From Deroplatys truncata (taxonomy: Eukaryota > Arthropoda > Insecta > Mantodea > Mantidae), in contig CM060977.1 of NCBI GenBank assembly GCA_030765065.1, positions 130,204,295-130,268,294 on the forward strand: a DNA stretch of 64,000 nucleotides, in the 5' to 3' direction. A program made the translations under genes and the position numbers. The first letter of the stretch is position 1. Every line of letters starts with the position of its first letter. Shown piece by piece: positions 1 through 11,417 of the stretch. The notes below the pieces were generated by a model. It saw nothing but the letters and a program-made list of their open reading frames with translations, ran no database searches and was not told where the DNA came from.

Positions 1-314
1 TTTGTACGCCACATCATACAAAGTTTAATTACTCTATTATGTAATTGGCAATTATTTCCTTTGGAGACCGCGCAATTTACCAGCAGACAAGTGAAAACAT
101 CGCGCTTGAGTTTTTGAAAGCGATTACTCTCATGATTACGAAAAAAAATATTAAAATTTTCCTACCATCATATAAATTAAGTTATTAATGCATTTTTACG
201 CGAAACTATTAACACAATAGCATATTTGCTTGAATATGAGCAACATAAGGAAAGAAAATTACCATTTAACTTAAATGCTTACGTGTATATAAAGGCGATT
301 ATCTATAACAAAAA
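1..314. other. AT-rich sequence, nothing recognised
   Basis: No open frame of note, no repeat shared with the rest of the window and no tRNA-like box. It ends in a short A tract, into which the first CTGATG copy is inserted. Confidence 0.4.
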
Positions 315-1130
315 TCTGATGTGTTGTACTCACATGACTTTCTCTACTCTTGTATAATAAGCTATTTTTGCAAAAGCTTATTCTCCATCTAATTCATGTT
401 AATCGAGATAAACATTTGCAGAAACTATCTTATTACTAATTTTCTTGTAGGTGCAAGGGGAATATGGTAGGCCTTAAGCGATAGTTAAATTTTTAAGAGC
501 TGGTTGTTATGTGGAGCATTTCATTCTCTTTGCATGACCAGGAAATAAAAAAAGAATAACGAACTCCCATTTGAGAAAGATAAAAATTCGAAAATTCAAT
601 TAAGAACATGGAATATCTCGGAAATGGATCACTCGACAACAAAAACGTGCGTGACATTAATTGTGTTTTAACGAGATCGACATTTGCTGTATAATAACAT
701 TTTGTCTATCTCTTACGGTCATTCAGAATGAAGAGGTGTTTCGGGACATTCCCACATAATTAAAAATATACATTTTATTTGCCATAAAATATCTTAAACA
801 TGTGATATTTTAATCACAATCGTAATATCTGTTTTTAAAAACCAAAATTTTCGAAAAATGTTAAATATAAACGGTAGCCTGCAGTAGGGAGACTTTTTTA
901 CGTCTTCGTGTTGCACCCTTGTAAGATATTAAACTTAAATACGAAGTTTAGTATTTATCCAAATTTATTTTTTGAATTATGCTGTTCATAGACTGACAAA
1001 CACACACACGTACATGCTTCCAAAAGAATCAGGGCACCTCAAACATGTATTTCCGCTGAAATCTCGGTACCTAATCTTTGGGTGAATGCAATACTTCCCC
1101 TACTTACTATACGTAATAGAGACAGTAATA
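315..1130 (+). mobile_element. CTGATG family, subfamily A, copy 1
   Basis: Starts with TCTGATGTGTTGTACTCACA followed by the ACTTTCTCTACT subterminal block. It ends in the CCCTACTTACTATACGTAAT hairpin region and a decayed GAGACAGTAA terminus. The splice-acceptor-like stretch TAATTTTCTTGTAG lies near 440. The 3' third carries a short ACACACACAC run. The element shows no protein that looks selected. Many private substitutions suggest it is not a recent insertion. Confidence 0.75.
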
Positions 1131-1689
1131 ATACGCTAATATTTTAACACAAACTGGGAATTTTACTTTGTAGTACACTATAGAAAATTTAAGAAAACTA
1201 GTATAAGGCATATACGTGTGGTAAATGTAGCTTTGCAGAAGGGAGAAGAAGCTTGAAAATACGAGTATTTTCACTTCTGAGTTTCTGCAACGGACTTAAC
1301 ACATGTGTATTGCACAGCATTTCTTTTACGATAAGGAATAACAGAAATTCTTATACGGAAACAAAATTAATCACGGTCAGCTGTTCTAAACCAGTATCAA
1401 GATCAACTGCGCTAGCCTGTGGGAACTGGTGATCGATTAGTCACGCCTAATAACCAAGCCATTCAACAACTGAAGGTAAATAGCTGTTTGCGCCAGAAGA
1501 GTTATATTTAAATGCTGCGTGAACTAATTCATAAGTAAATACTATTCAATAAAGGGAAGAAAAGATTTTAAAATTTAGATAGTAAAATTAAATTATCAAA
1601 TATAATTATATTAAATTTCTGCAATAATAAATATACGTAGTGGAGGTTCGTAACATTTGCTGTAAAATTGCAAAACGCACGACGTGCAG
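1131..1689. other. Unassigned AT-rich sequence
   Basis: No coding frame, repeat or RNA feature that I can support. The right edge contains the left target-site duplication of the SINE that follows. Confidence 0.4.
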
Positions 1690-1706
1690 CAATTTCAACT
1701 TCCCAC

Positions 1707-1922
1707 AAAAAAATTAAATATAGTTTTATTTATGGATGTACATTAACTGATAAGGTTCTTTTACGTGTCGCAAATCTACGGCACGGGATCACCGGCTTTA
1801 CTTTCCTTCTGAAGGAAAGATGCTAATGATTTTTATGTCCGAAAAAATCCACCCTCTCCGTCGATTTTGAACCTGCGACTCGGGAACTAGAGGCTAGCAT
1901 GGTACCATTAGACCACGGTGGA
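1707..1922 (-). mobile_element. tRNA-derived SINE (family S-a), internally shortened
   Basis: Read on the minus strand it opens with a tRNA-like head: CCGTGGTCTAATGG resembles an A box and GCAGGTTCAAAATC a B box. It continues into the body shared with the copies at 24113, 27599 and 61712 (CGGCACGTAAAAG-like stretch, GCCCATAAATAAAAC-like tail). Near-identical direct repeats flank it at 1690-1706 and 1923-1938 (CAATTTCAACTTCCCAC against CAATTCAACTTCCTAC), a good target-site duplication. The middle of the body is missing compared with 61712. Confidence 0.75.
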
Positions 1923-2091
1923 CAATTCAACTTCCTACGTGTGATAGCATGAGCGGAAAACGGATAAAGCATCATCATCCAAAAATGTTATTTATGATGC
2001 AAGTTTGTAAATTAGTGATGTTTTAATCAGCAACTGAAGCTCGAGTGATAAGCGGAAGGCGAGCTTATGAAACAATTGATTATAAAAAAAT

Positions 2092-2945
2092 TCTGATGTG
2101 TTACATTCACATGACTTTCTCTACTCCTGTACAAACTATTTTTACAAACGCTTATTCTCCATATGCTTCATGTTAGTCGAGATATCGAGATGTTAATCTT
2201 ATTTCTAATTTTCTTGTAGATGCAGGAGGAATTGGTAGGCTTTAAGCGATAGTCAAATATTTTTAGAGCTGGTTGCTATGTGGAGTATTCCATTCTCTTT
2301 ACATTACCAGAACAAAAAAAATGAATAACGAATTCCGAATTGAGAAAAAGTATAAGTATTGGAAAATTTAAGGGAATAACAAGCAATATCTCGAAAATGG
2401 TTCACTCAACAAAAAAATATATATGACATAAATTGTGTACTTTAACGAGATCTACATTTTTTGTGTAGTAAAATTTTGTCTATCTCTTATGGTTTACCAG
2501 TTATGCAAAAGTCGTTCACAATGAAGAATACTTTCAGAGAGATTCCCAGAAAGTTCAAGATATACATTTTATTTGTCTGAAAGTATCTTAAATATATGAT
2601 ATTTTAATCAAAATCGTTAAAGCCATTTTTGAAGAAATAAAAATTTTCGAAAAATGTTCCATGTAAAGAGTAATCTGTGGCTGGGGTATTTTGTTGAAAA
2701 CCTTCGTGTCGTATGTCTGGAAGATACTGAACCTAAACACCAAGTTTGGTGTTTATCCAACTGTTCGTTTCTGAGTTATGCTGTTTCACAGACAGATACA
2801 CAGGCACACTCAGGGACATGTTTCCAAAAATGCTTTATATGCATTCAGTGCACCTCAAAACATGTATTTCCGGTGAAATCTCGGTATCAAGTTTTTGGGT
2901 GGAATGCAATACTTCCCCTACTTACTATACGTAGTGGAGAAATTA
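2092..2945 (+). mobile_element. CTGATG family, subfamily A, copy 2
   Basis: Near full length. It has TCTGATGTGTTACATTCACA at the start, ACTTTCTCTACT close behind, the acceptor-like TTTTCTTGTAG near 2210, a weak CACAGACAGATACACAGGCA tract near 2790, and the CTACTTACTATACGTAGTGG hairpin before the end. A 110-codon open frame (2654-2986) covers the 3' third and recurs at the same place in other copies. I read it as a by-product of a stop-poor stretch rather than a gene. Confidence 0.8.
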
Positions 2946-3628
2946 ATACGTTGCAAATATTAATCGTCTTTTCCATGATTACCTGAAATTGAGAAAGAAT
3001 TAAAAGGAGGTTTATAGTTTCTGGCTTTATAATGGTCCATTGTATAAGCTAACACCACTTATTCATTCTCTGCCATTTTCAGAACATTTTATTAATACAT
3101 GATAGTTGTTTGCAGATCCAATAAAGTCACACAATTCCGACATTTTCAATTAAATGCATATGGATAGTCATGAATTTAATATCAACGGTATTAATTCCAT
3201 TGTAACTTACGAGTTTAAATTTGTTCCTCTTTATTATTCATCCACGAACTGCACGGAATGAAACCGAATGACTCCAGGATTTACTAGACGATAACTTGTG
3301 CTGCTGTTTTACAATGAATGAAAAATCCAACCTTTCCATGAATAACAAAAGAGATTACCAATGTTGTAAAACTAACATATGCTAGCGTTGCTCTTGTTAC
3401 TTTTATAGTGTACAATTTTAAATAATTTTATTTTAAACGTATACTGAATTTTCTGCTTAAATTGGAAAATACAAAGCTAGTGGAATTTACATGGAAAATC
3501 CCCCGGGTATTGTTATCTATGTATCCCCAAGTTACAAGTTTCTATTAAACACTTCCTCTCTTTGCAAATAACAATCCGTTACGAGGTACATTTCTTGCAG
3601 CTGCATTTGTTTCTGCACATATCTAGCG
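2946..3628. other. Unassigned sequence
   Basis: AT-rich, without a supported gene or repeat. No match to the other families in the window was seen. Confidence 0.35.
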
Positions 3629-4437
3629 CTTTCTCTTCTACATGTAGTAAGGTATTGCATTCCATCGAAAAATTATATACAGACATTTCACCGGAAATAC
3701 ATGTTTTGAGGCCTCCTGAATCCAAAAACAGAAATTAGAAAAAGGTCCGCCTATGTTTTAGCACTATAACTAAAAACGAAAAGTCAGCTAATCACCAAAG
3801 TTGGTATTTAGGTTCAGTATCTTCTAAAATTGCCACACGGAGATTTTAAGGAAAATCCTACCACACTAAATTACCTTTTACATGGAACATTTTTCGAGCA
3901 TTTTGGTTTTCTAAAAAGAGGTTCTAATGAGTTTGATTAAAATACCATATATTAAAAATATTTATATGACAAATAAAATGTATATCTTGATTTTTTAGGA
4001 AGCCCTAGGAAGACGTCTGCTTTCGGAAGGAACTTTGTGTAATCTTGTATAACTGAAAAAACCTTAGGCAATAGACGAAAACGTACTACACAAAAAATCT
4101 AGACCTCTTTAAAATAAAAAATGTATTTCAAATAAGCTTTTTAGTGTTATATGCTATTTCTGAGACATGCGTTATTAATGGTTTCGAATTGTTTGCTTCT
4201 CGTGATTGCATGGAAACAGTATTAATTTTAAGACCAGCGCATAACATCCAGTTCTTTAACTTTGACTACCTCTTTTCCTTTGGTACCCTAAGGAAATTTG
4301 TAATGTAGGTATTAATGCAAGGGTTTATTTGGATTACAATGTAGTGGATACAAAAATAAGCTTTAGTAAGATTAATTTCTATACCCACTAATAAACGATA
4401 GAGGGTAGAGAAAATCATGTGAATGTCTCACGTCAGT
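3629..4437 (-). mobile_element. CTGATG family, subfamily B, copy 3
   Basis: Reverse-orientation diverged copy, from CTTTCTCTTCTACATGTAG at its 3' end to CATGTGAATGTCTCACGTCA at its 5' end. It has the subfamily B middle (GATTGCATGGAAACAGTATT near 4206 and GGGTAGAGAAAATCATGTGA near 4400). The 3' hairpin sequence differs from subfamily A but can still fold (CTACATGTAG). Confidence 0.7.
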
Positions 4438-5106
4438 TTTTTTAATATTACATATATACAACGGCACTGAAGTTTTCTCCTGACGATGAAGTTGTCTATT
4501 TTACTTTTTATTCCTTGTGAGATTTCTGCAATGTCAGGATGCAGCTCCTAGCACTAGTTTCCAGTGTATTAACATTTCACTGCCCTAGTATCTTCATGTA
4601 GTATATTCAGAATTTTGAAGGAAATGTCTCCATTGCTATTCTTTCACTGTACCAAGACCTTTAGGGAAAAATCATAGAATTTAAAAAGCGAAGATTTAAA
4701 CTCATTCAGAATATTAAAGCTATGAATCCTTTAAGCCTAGTTATTGTCCTTACTTAATATCTTAGTCACAATCCTCTATTTCATATTTATAATATTTCTG
4801 TGATGTTTAGGAAATGTAAAAGCTTGCATGTTGGAGCATGATTTGAAATAGTATTTCAGAACTGGTCTATAATAATTAGTATAATGTGATCCTCGTCATC
4901 TGTCGGGCAGAGGGATGAGTAATAATGATAATTATGTAATACGATTACTTTTTTACCTTAGTAAACACCTAAGCGCAGATGTAATGCGAGTTAAAAACGA
5001 ATCGACTCATCGTATTACATAATAGACATACCATCATAGTTAATAATACTTCATTCAATCATAAAATAATGATATTATCATCCCTTGGGAGTGTAGGAAT
5101 TCAATG
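4438..5106. other. Unassigned sequence
   Basis: No supported gene, repeat family or RNA. Its last bases are the left duplication of the next SINE. Confidence 0.35.
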
Positions 5107-5121
5107 TGTATGCATAATCTT

Positions 5122-5398
5122 CTTCCTTACCTATTTAGCGGGTGCCAGGGTTCAGAGACCTTGAGGAGCAGACACTTTGGATCAGATAGAAAACCTTGGA
5201 TGGATGATTGGACCGATCCTGGTATGACAGCAAGGAAGTAGATGATATGAAATGACGATGAAATGGATGAAAGGAAAGGTATAATGGAGCAGATTGTGGA
5301 ATGAATGATGTCCACCACAAATCCCACATGTGGGTCCCTGGAATCGAATCCGGACCAACTTGATGAGAGGCGAGTGGTTACGCCCACAACGCCGCTCG
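5122..5398 (-). mobile_element. tRNA-derived SINE (family S-b)
   Basis: On the minus strand the head reads GAGCGGCGTTGTGGGCGTAA (A-box region) and then GGTCCGGATTCGATTCC (B box). The body contains several CATTTCATC/CATCCATTTC-type runs. Flanking direct repeats TGTATGCATAATCTT (5107-5121) and TGTGTGCATATCTT (5399-5412) suggest a target-site duplication. Two overlapping minus-strand open frames in it are incidental. Confidence 0.65.
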
Positions 5399-5670
5399 TG
5401 TGTGCATATCTTGCTAACTTAAAATGATAAACCTTATTTCGAATTTGGATTTAATTGTGTTCTTTAAGTTAATTGCTACAAAACCTTATTTAGCTTTCCT
5501 CTAAAGGATTTAAGTTATAGCATCACATTCGATGCGTCTTAAATAAGACGTCTATCTGGTATGAAGTAAGTGTTCATAACGAATGGAAATACAGTACTTT
5601 TCTTGCATACCGTGTCCATGGCACGGCGGCTCGGGCGCCGGCAGTCGCACCTCAGACTCCCGCCAAAGTA

Positions 5671-7049
5671 CACTGGCGTTTGTGAAAAATGCAACACCAA
5701 GAAGGAAACGCATGAATTCAATGAATTTAATGCCGCAGAATAAGTATATAACAAGTAACAAATGATAAACTTTTCAAATCTATACACGACCTTTAATCCC
5801 TAATATTCAGTATTTTATGTGGCTTCCATGCGCTGCAATTAGAGCTGCTATACACCGAGGCATTGAATCAGAAAGGTTCTGAATAAGTTCCTGAGGGATT
5901 TCCCTCCATGCAGTTTGTATTCGAGCCCACAAATCCGCGACACTGCTTACTGGAGGACCATAACGCACCAGGTGCCCACCAACCATATCCCAGGCATGCA
6001 CAATGGACGACATGTAGGGCGAATGTGCAGGCTAGGGAAGCAATGGTACCCATCGCTCTTCGAAGAAGAGCGTACATTCCTTGTACATATGTGGCCGGGC
6101 ATTGTCCTGTTGAAATGTGGCCTGTGGAGATGCCGAAAGCAGGGGAAGTACCTCAGGCTCTACAACCACCGTTAGGTACCGGTTACTGTTCAAAGTGCCC
6201 TTAATTTGTAAGAGGCGAGACAGGTTGTTGTAACCAACGGCGCCCCAAAACATCACACTTGGTGTTTGTCCGCTATGCCGCTCAAAAATGCAGTCCTCCT
6301 GGTTGCTCTCACCACGGTACCGCCGGACACGTACGGGGCCATCACTGTAGGACACGTTGAAGCGGACTCGTCCGAAAAGACTACATTTTTCCACTCAGCA
6401 CACCAGTGACGGTGTTTACGTGCCCATTGCAGTCGGAGGAGCTTGTGGTTTCTGGACAATGGAGCCGACGTAACGGCATGCATGCATGCAACCAGTCCAA
6501 CCTGCAGCAGACGGCGACGTATCGTTGATGCAGACAAGTTCACACTTGTGGCAGTGCTCCAGCCAATACTGTGGCACTGTGCATGACGGACAAGATGACG
6601 ATCCGATGCTGTGGTCATGTTTTGTGGTCCAGTTCCCGCTCTTCGCTACGACGACCTTCATCTATCCACTGCTTCCACACACGCATCACTGTCGTAGCAG
6701 CATACCCTGTACGAGCCGAAATGTCAAGGTATGAGTAACCCGCTTCCCGGAGACCGATCATTCTGCCTCGTTCGAATTCACTCATATGCCGATATGGTTC
6801 CCTTTGACGTCGACATGGCATACTGGCCATACTTTATTGTTTCCACCTTGTTTGACAGCTCTGTAGTGACTACACTGGGCGCAACTGACCTTATCGGACA
6901 GACACGAGAGGGCTGTGCTCCGCCTAAGTGTACCCAATCTCTCTGCAAACCTCACCACTTATTTTATGCACACTCTCCTACACTTCCACCAAGTTTGGAG
7001 TTATTCCGGAAATTCTTTCTTGAAGTTGCAATTTTCACAAACGGCAGTG
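5671..7049 (-). mobile_element. Tc1-like DNA transposon (Tc1/mariner superfamily), broken
   Basis: Terminal inverted repeats of about 35 bp open with CACTGGCGTTTGTGAAAAAT on the left and the inverse of CACTGCCGTTTGTGAAAATT on the right. Each end is flanked by the TA dinucleotide (5669-5670 and 7050-7051) that this superfamily duplicates. At 1.38 kb the length fits a single-gene Tc1 element. The transposase lies on the minus strand and is interrupted, so the element cannot move itself. Confidence 0.9.
5807..6830 (-). pseudogene. Tc1-like transposase, decayed
   Basis: Family role: it binds the inverted repeats and cuts and pastes the element by DDE/D chemistry. On the minus strand the frame starts near 6830; MSEFERGRMIGLREAGYS lies near 6785 and begins a helix-turn-helix unit typical of Tc1 N-termini. 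Further on come VVFSDES (first catalytic Asp), FQQDNARPH (second Asp) and SSIVHAWDMVGG, which corresponds to the usual SPIEHxWD block. The pieces occupy different frames (roughly 6615-6830, 6253-6618, 6032-6394, 5807-6013), so several frameshifts have accumulated. In the last block the residue where the third catalytic acid is expected reads Val (codon GTG). Family assignment is firm; inactivity follows from the frameshifts. Confidence 0.88.
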
Positions 7050-7270
7050 TAGTTACAATATCGTGCGGCAGCTCACAGTTACAATTATAATAAGCCATGC
7101 GTTCACATAAGAGATAATGGAAATCTTGTTTTCTCTATACACACATTTCTGGCAACTTCTCAGGAAGTTTTCATTCACACTCGGGAGTTCAATATCCGAA
7201 ATTATACGAATTTCTTTCCTGGTGTTTTCTTGTAGTTCTTTAAATGCATGGGGTATGTTGCACACATCCT

Positions 7271-8055
7271 ATTACTTTCTCTACTAGCTATGGTAAGTAG
7301 GGGAAGTATTACATTCCGCCCAAAAATTCAATACCGAGATTTCACCGAAAATACATGTTTTGAGGCACCTTGAATACAAATAAAGCATTTTTCTAACTTT
7401 TCCGTGTGTGTGTGTCTGTGAACAGCACTCAAAAACTAAAAGTTGGATAAAGACTAACCTTTATATTTAGATTCAATAGCTTCCAAACATGAGACACAAA
7501 TATTTTCAACAAAACCCCCTTAGTCCAAAATTTCATTTTTTTGAAATGTTTTATTTCATGAAATACGGCTCTAACGATTTTTCTTATAATATATATTAAA
7601 TATATTTACATGACAAATTAAACGCATATCTTAAATTTTCGGGGAACAGCCTATAAAGACCTCTTCATTCGGAGTGAATTTTGTATAACAAGCAAACGTT
7701 AAGCGACAGATGAAAATACACTACACAAAAATGTAGATCCTTTTAAAACGCAAAATTCATTGAAAACGACTTTTCCTGTGGCATAAGCCGGTTCTGAGAT
7801 ATACGTTATTAAAGGTTCAAATTGTTCACTTCTTGTCATTCTCTTAAAGTCCTTTCCACATTCAGTTGTTCTGGTGATTGCATGGAAACAGTATCAAATT
7901 TTAAGGTCAGCATTTGGCGTTCAGCTTTTTAAACATTCGACTGTCACTGTACCTTTTGTAACTATAATGAAATGTGTAATGTAGCTATTTATAGATTCAT
8001 TTATTTGAATTAAAATGTAGTAGATAGAAAAATTAGTGTGGATATATCACATCAG
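7271..8055 (-). mobile_element. CTGATG family, subfamily B, copy 4 (5' end is a hAT target)
   Basis: Starts TTACTTTCTCTACTAGCTAT and has the B-type middle (GATTGCATGGAAACAGTATC near 7872). It ends in GGATATATCACATCAG, the conserved 5' terminus of the family on the minus strand. The last eight bases were duplicated by the hAT insertion that follows. A GTGTGTGTGTCTGTGAACAG tract near 7400 marks the internal microsatellite. Confidence 0.75.
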
Positions 8056-9724
8056 CTGTGGCGTAGCCTAATTATCAGACTCGGGTATGTAACTCAACGT
8101 ATATTGTAAAATTCGTTAAAATGTGACCCAAAAAAAACAGAATTGTCCATATCAGCTTATTTAATCTTAACTAGGCAATAGTAGTATAAACAAGATGTTC
8201 ATTATACAATTTAAAATTATTACTTGGTAAATTCATTAATGCATGCTTGGTACACTGCAAGGTAGTTTAATAAATATAATTTGGGGTGTTGATGTTATAA
8301 GTATGTTATGTTTATTTGAAAAAGAAAACTTAATAATACTGAGAGCATGATTCAAGAGAGAATTCCTTTTTCTGTCAGAACTTACATCTGTTAAACAAAT
8401 AAACCACTCTTCAATATTTCCGTCAACGGTAATGTATCGGAAAACGTACAGAGTTGTTGATTACTACTTATGTTAGGTGTTTCATCTAACATCAGTGAAA
8501 CAAAGAAGGCAACACAAATTTTCTTCTTAATTTCACACGTCATGACGGCACTCACACTTGAAATTAAGTCATTCTCAATATCATGTGGAGTTGCACGAAA
8601 AACAGTCCACTTTTCCAAGTGTTCTTTCAGATAGGTGTCATACATAGCTAATCCGTTTCAATACCTCTGGTTAAAAATCCTTCTTTTTCATTGTAACCAA
8701 GAAGAGCAAGTGCTTGTTTCTCTAAAAAAAGCATACGGTCCGCACATAGTGAGAAAGCAAAGCTCTATTCTTTTTCAGTTCACTATTATGGTGTTCAACT
8801 GAGAGCTTATACTGACTATTCAATGAAAAACCTATTCTGGGAGTTTTCCCGAATATGTTTAGTTGTTTATCACATATTACATGATTACAAGAATAGTTGT
8901 GTTTTGGTTGCCTTATAAATGATATTTAAATCTCCATAACCGCTGAAATTCCAGACATACTTTTCATTTGAAAAAAAAGACATAACCAACAAAACAGTCT
9001 GTTTAATGTTCTAAAACTGCACAGCCATGACTGGCTTTCATAGACTTTGATACTGAAATGCCTTATATATTTTTTAATGTTAGCTGTAATATTGAGTGCG
9101 GGCTTTGGAGGACCTGCTTGAATTACATCTACCTTTTCAGAGAAATTTAGTGACTGAAAGTTTCTTAGCTTAAGTTTGCCGATCACACAACAGTTTGTTT
9201 CCATTTTCGTTGCCACAACTGCACTGAAACAGTGTATTGTTTGCTATTGTAGCTATTATTCGCCTCGTGACCTCTCGGATGTACACTGCCTGTGTACATA
9301 CATTCCTCCTAGAACCCGCGCAAATCTTAAACTACATTTGCTTTGATAGTGAGTAACCAAGTGCCCAAAGCAAGCTCAAATCGCGAATTACTCTCTATTC
9401 ACGTGTATAAATGCAAACGTATGAGCACGATTTTTAACACGAGATGTACTCCAACTCAGTACATACCATGGGTCAAGCACACAACAGCAGTTTCCTCCAG
9501 CTGACGGCAGGTGTCGTTGGCAGAGCTCTGTTTCAATACAGACTGCGTTCAAGTTATCGCAACATGTCGCAAATTCAAATCATAATATTTAAGAAACCTC
9601 GATTTTAATGGCATCAGAACAAATGTGTACCACAAAATTATAATGAACACCATTTTTGCTCTAGTTTGAGGAAAATTACAGGGTATGTAACACATCTCTT
9701 ACATCCATTGACGCTACGCCCCTG
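8056..9724 (-). mobile_element. hAT-superfamily DNA transposon, internally decayed
   Basis: Ends read CTGTGGCGTAGC at the left and the inverse of CAGGGGCGTAGC at the right (10 of 12 match, hAT-like). They are flanked by an 8-bp duplication, CACATCAG (8048-8055) against CACATCAT (9725-9732). Inside, on the minus strand, are two transposase fragments. At 1.67 kb it is too short for an intact hAT of this type, and the C-terminal dimerisation part is not visible. Confidence 0.82.
8391..9216 (-). pseudogene. hAT transposase remnant (TTF zinc finger / DUF4371 type)
   Basis: The upstream piece (9216-8926) contains NFSEKVDVIQAGPPKP, a KYIRHFSIKVYES stretch and then WLCSFRTLNRLFCWLCLFF. This layout matches the TTF-type zinc-binding N-terminal region of ZMYM1-like hAT transposases. 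The downstream piece (8645-8391) has EIKKKICVAFFVSLMLDET followed by PNISSNQQL, corresponding to the DUF4371 segment usually written as DETxDISxxEQ. About 280 bases between the pieces and everything beyond the second piece are decayed. Assignment rests on motif memory, not on a search. Confidence 0.7.
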
Positions 9725-9732
9725 CACATCAT

Positions 9733-10244
9733 ATTATTTTTAAAGTTCCCTCATGGATGAAAATGACTTACTATTACACGAGGTGATAATGAGAGCAATA
9801 ATTCTTTACCATATTACCATACTATCATACCATACATACCATACTACCATATTATCAAAAGCTTCCTGAATTACATTTAATGACTCATCGGCTGTATGTG
9901 CGATAGAGACTCGGAAAAATGCAGACTGGCATTCATTGTCGTTCAGCTGTTCAAAAACTGGTGCAAGTCATTCCTGTACCTTTCTGCATTATTGTTAAAA
10001 ATATATAGGTCCTATTATTCTGTATTCATTTACTGCACAGCAATATATGCGTCATGCAAGTGAATCTCGTGTGTAAAATCTTGGTTTCTCTGTAAACTAA
10101 TATCTGTTCTTTTGTGATGAAACGTAGCTATATAAATGGAACCATATTTCGTCAGAGAAGAATATTCGAGCGTGCGTCAACTACTCTATCATTTTGCAAA
10201 ATCCAACTATATAAATCTACCCAACCTTGATGACCATTGAAAAC
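9733..10244. other. Unassigned sequence with a CATACCATA-type minisatellite
   Basis: Mostly featureless AT-rich DNA. At about 9806-9858 a short degenerate tandem repeat of CATACCATA/TACCATATTA units is visible. No gene seen. Confidence 0.5.
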
Positions 10245-11417
10245 TCTGATGTGCTACACTCACACGAATTTCCCTACTCTTGTACAAACTATTTTTACAA
10301 ACACTTATTCTCCATATGCTTCATGTTAATCGAGATGTTAATCTTATTGCTAATTTTCTTGTAGATGCAAGGGGAATTGGCAGGCTTTAAGCGATAGTCA
10401 AATATTTTAAGAGCTGGTTGCTATGTGGAGTATTCCATTCTCTTTGCTTGTCCAGGACACAAAAATGTAAGAATAAGGAATACCCATTTGAGAAAAAGTA
10501 TAAGCGTTAGAAAATTCAAATAAATAACAAAGAATGTCTCGGAAATGCTTCACTCCAAAAAAATGTATATGACATAAGTTGTGTATTTTAACAAACTATA
10601 CATTTTTTGTATAATAAAATTTTGCCTATCTCTTAAGGTTTACCAGTTATGAAAAGGACTTTTGGGGACATTCTCAGAAAATTCAAGATATACACGAGTG
10701 TATCATGAGAATATCTTAAAGATATGATATTTTAATCAAAATCGTTAAGAGCCAGTTTTGAGAAAATATAAGATTTCGAAAAATGTTCCATGTAAAGGTA
10801 TTCTAGGTTGGGGAAATTTTCTTGAAAAATCTTCGTGTCGCATCCTTGAAGGATACTGAACCTAAATACCAAAAGAGCATTTTTAGAAAAAACTCCGTGT
10901 TTGTGTTTGGCTGTCAGTGTGGATGTGTGTCTGTGAACAACATAACTGAAAAACGAAAAGTCGTATAAATACCAAACTTAATATTTAGGTTCAGTATCTT
11001 CTAAAGATGTGACACTGAGATTTTCAAGAAAATTCACCTACCCAACACTTTTCGAAAATTTTGATTTTTTCAAAAACGGCTAACGATTTTTATTAAAATA
11101 CCGTATGTCTAAGATATTTTTATGGTAAATTAAATGTCTATCTTAAATTTTCTGGGAATGTCACCAAAACTCCTTTTCATTCTGAATGACTTTTTTTGCA
11201 CAAGTGGTAAACGGTAAGAGATAGGCAAAACGTGGTACACAAAAAAAATGTAGATTTCACTAAAACACGCGAGCTATGCCATATGCAATTTTCTTTGGAG
11301 TGAACTATTTCCGATATATTCCTTGTTATTTGTTTGAATTTGAAGTAGATGAAAAGGTTTGTAAATATAGTATGCACAGGTGTAGGGAAAGCCATGTGGG
11401 TGCAATATATCAGATTT
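10245..11417. mobile_element. Fold-back composite of two CTGATG copies (+ arm, - arm)
   Basis: A plus-strand copy starts at about 10245 (CTCTGATGTGCTACACTCAC) and runs to about 10875, where it stops after CTGAACCTAAATACCAA. Without a gap a minus-strand copy begins (AAGAGCATTTTTAGAAAAAA) and runs to the inverted 5' end GTGCAATATATCAGATTTTT at about 11417. Neither arm has the 3' terminal hairpin. The unit therefore has the family's 5' end at both ends and can fold into a hairpin with arms of several hundred bases. Confidence 0.7.

Noticed and set aside
315-1130. CTGATG family as a classical terminal-inverted-repeat MITE
   Set aside because: The inverted blocks are subterminal at one end and terminal at the other, the outermost bases do not match, and no constant target duplication is seen. 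The rolling-circle reading fits better, though it is not proven.
9806-9858. Repeats with spacers resembling a small CRISPR-like array
   Set aside because: The units (CATACCATA variants) are short, degenerate and contiguous, as in a minisatellite, and the surrounding genome is eukaryotic.
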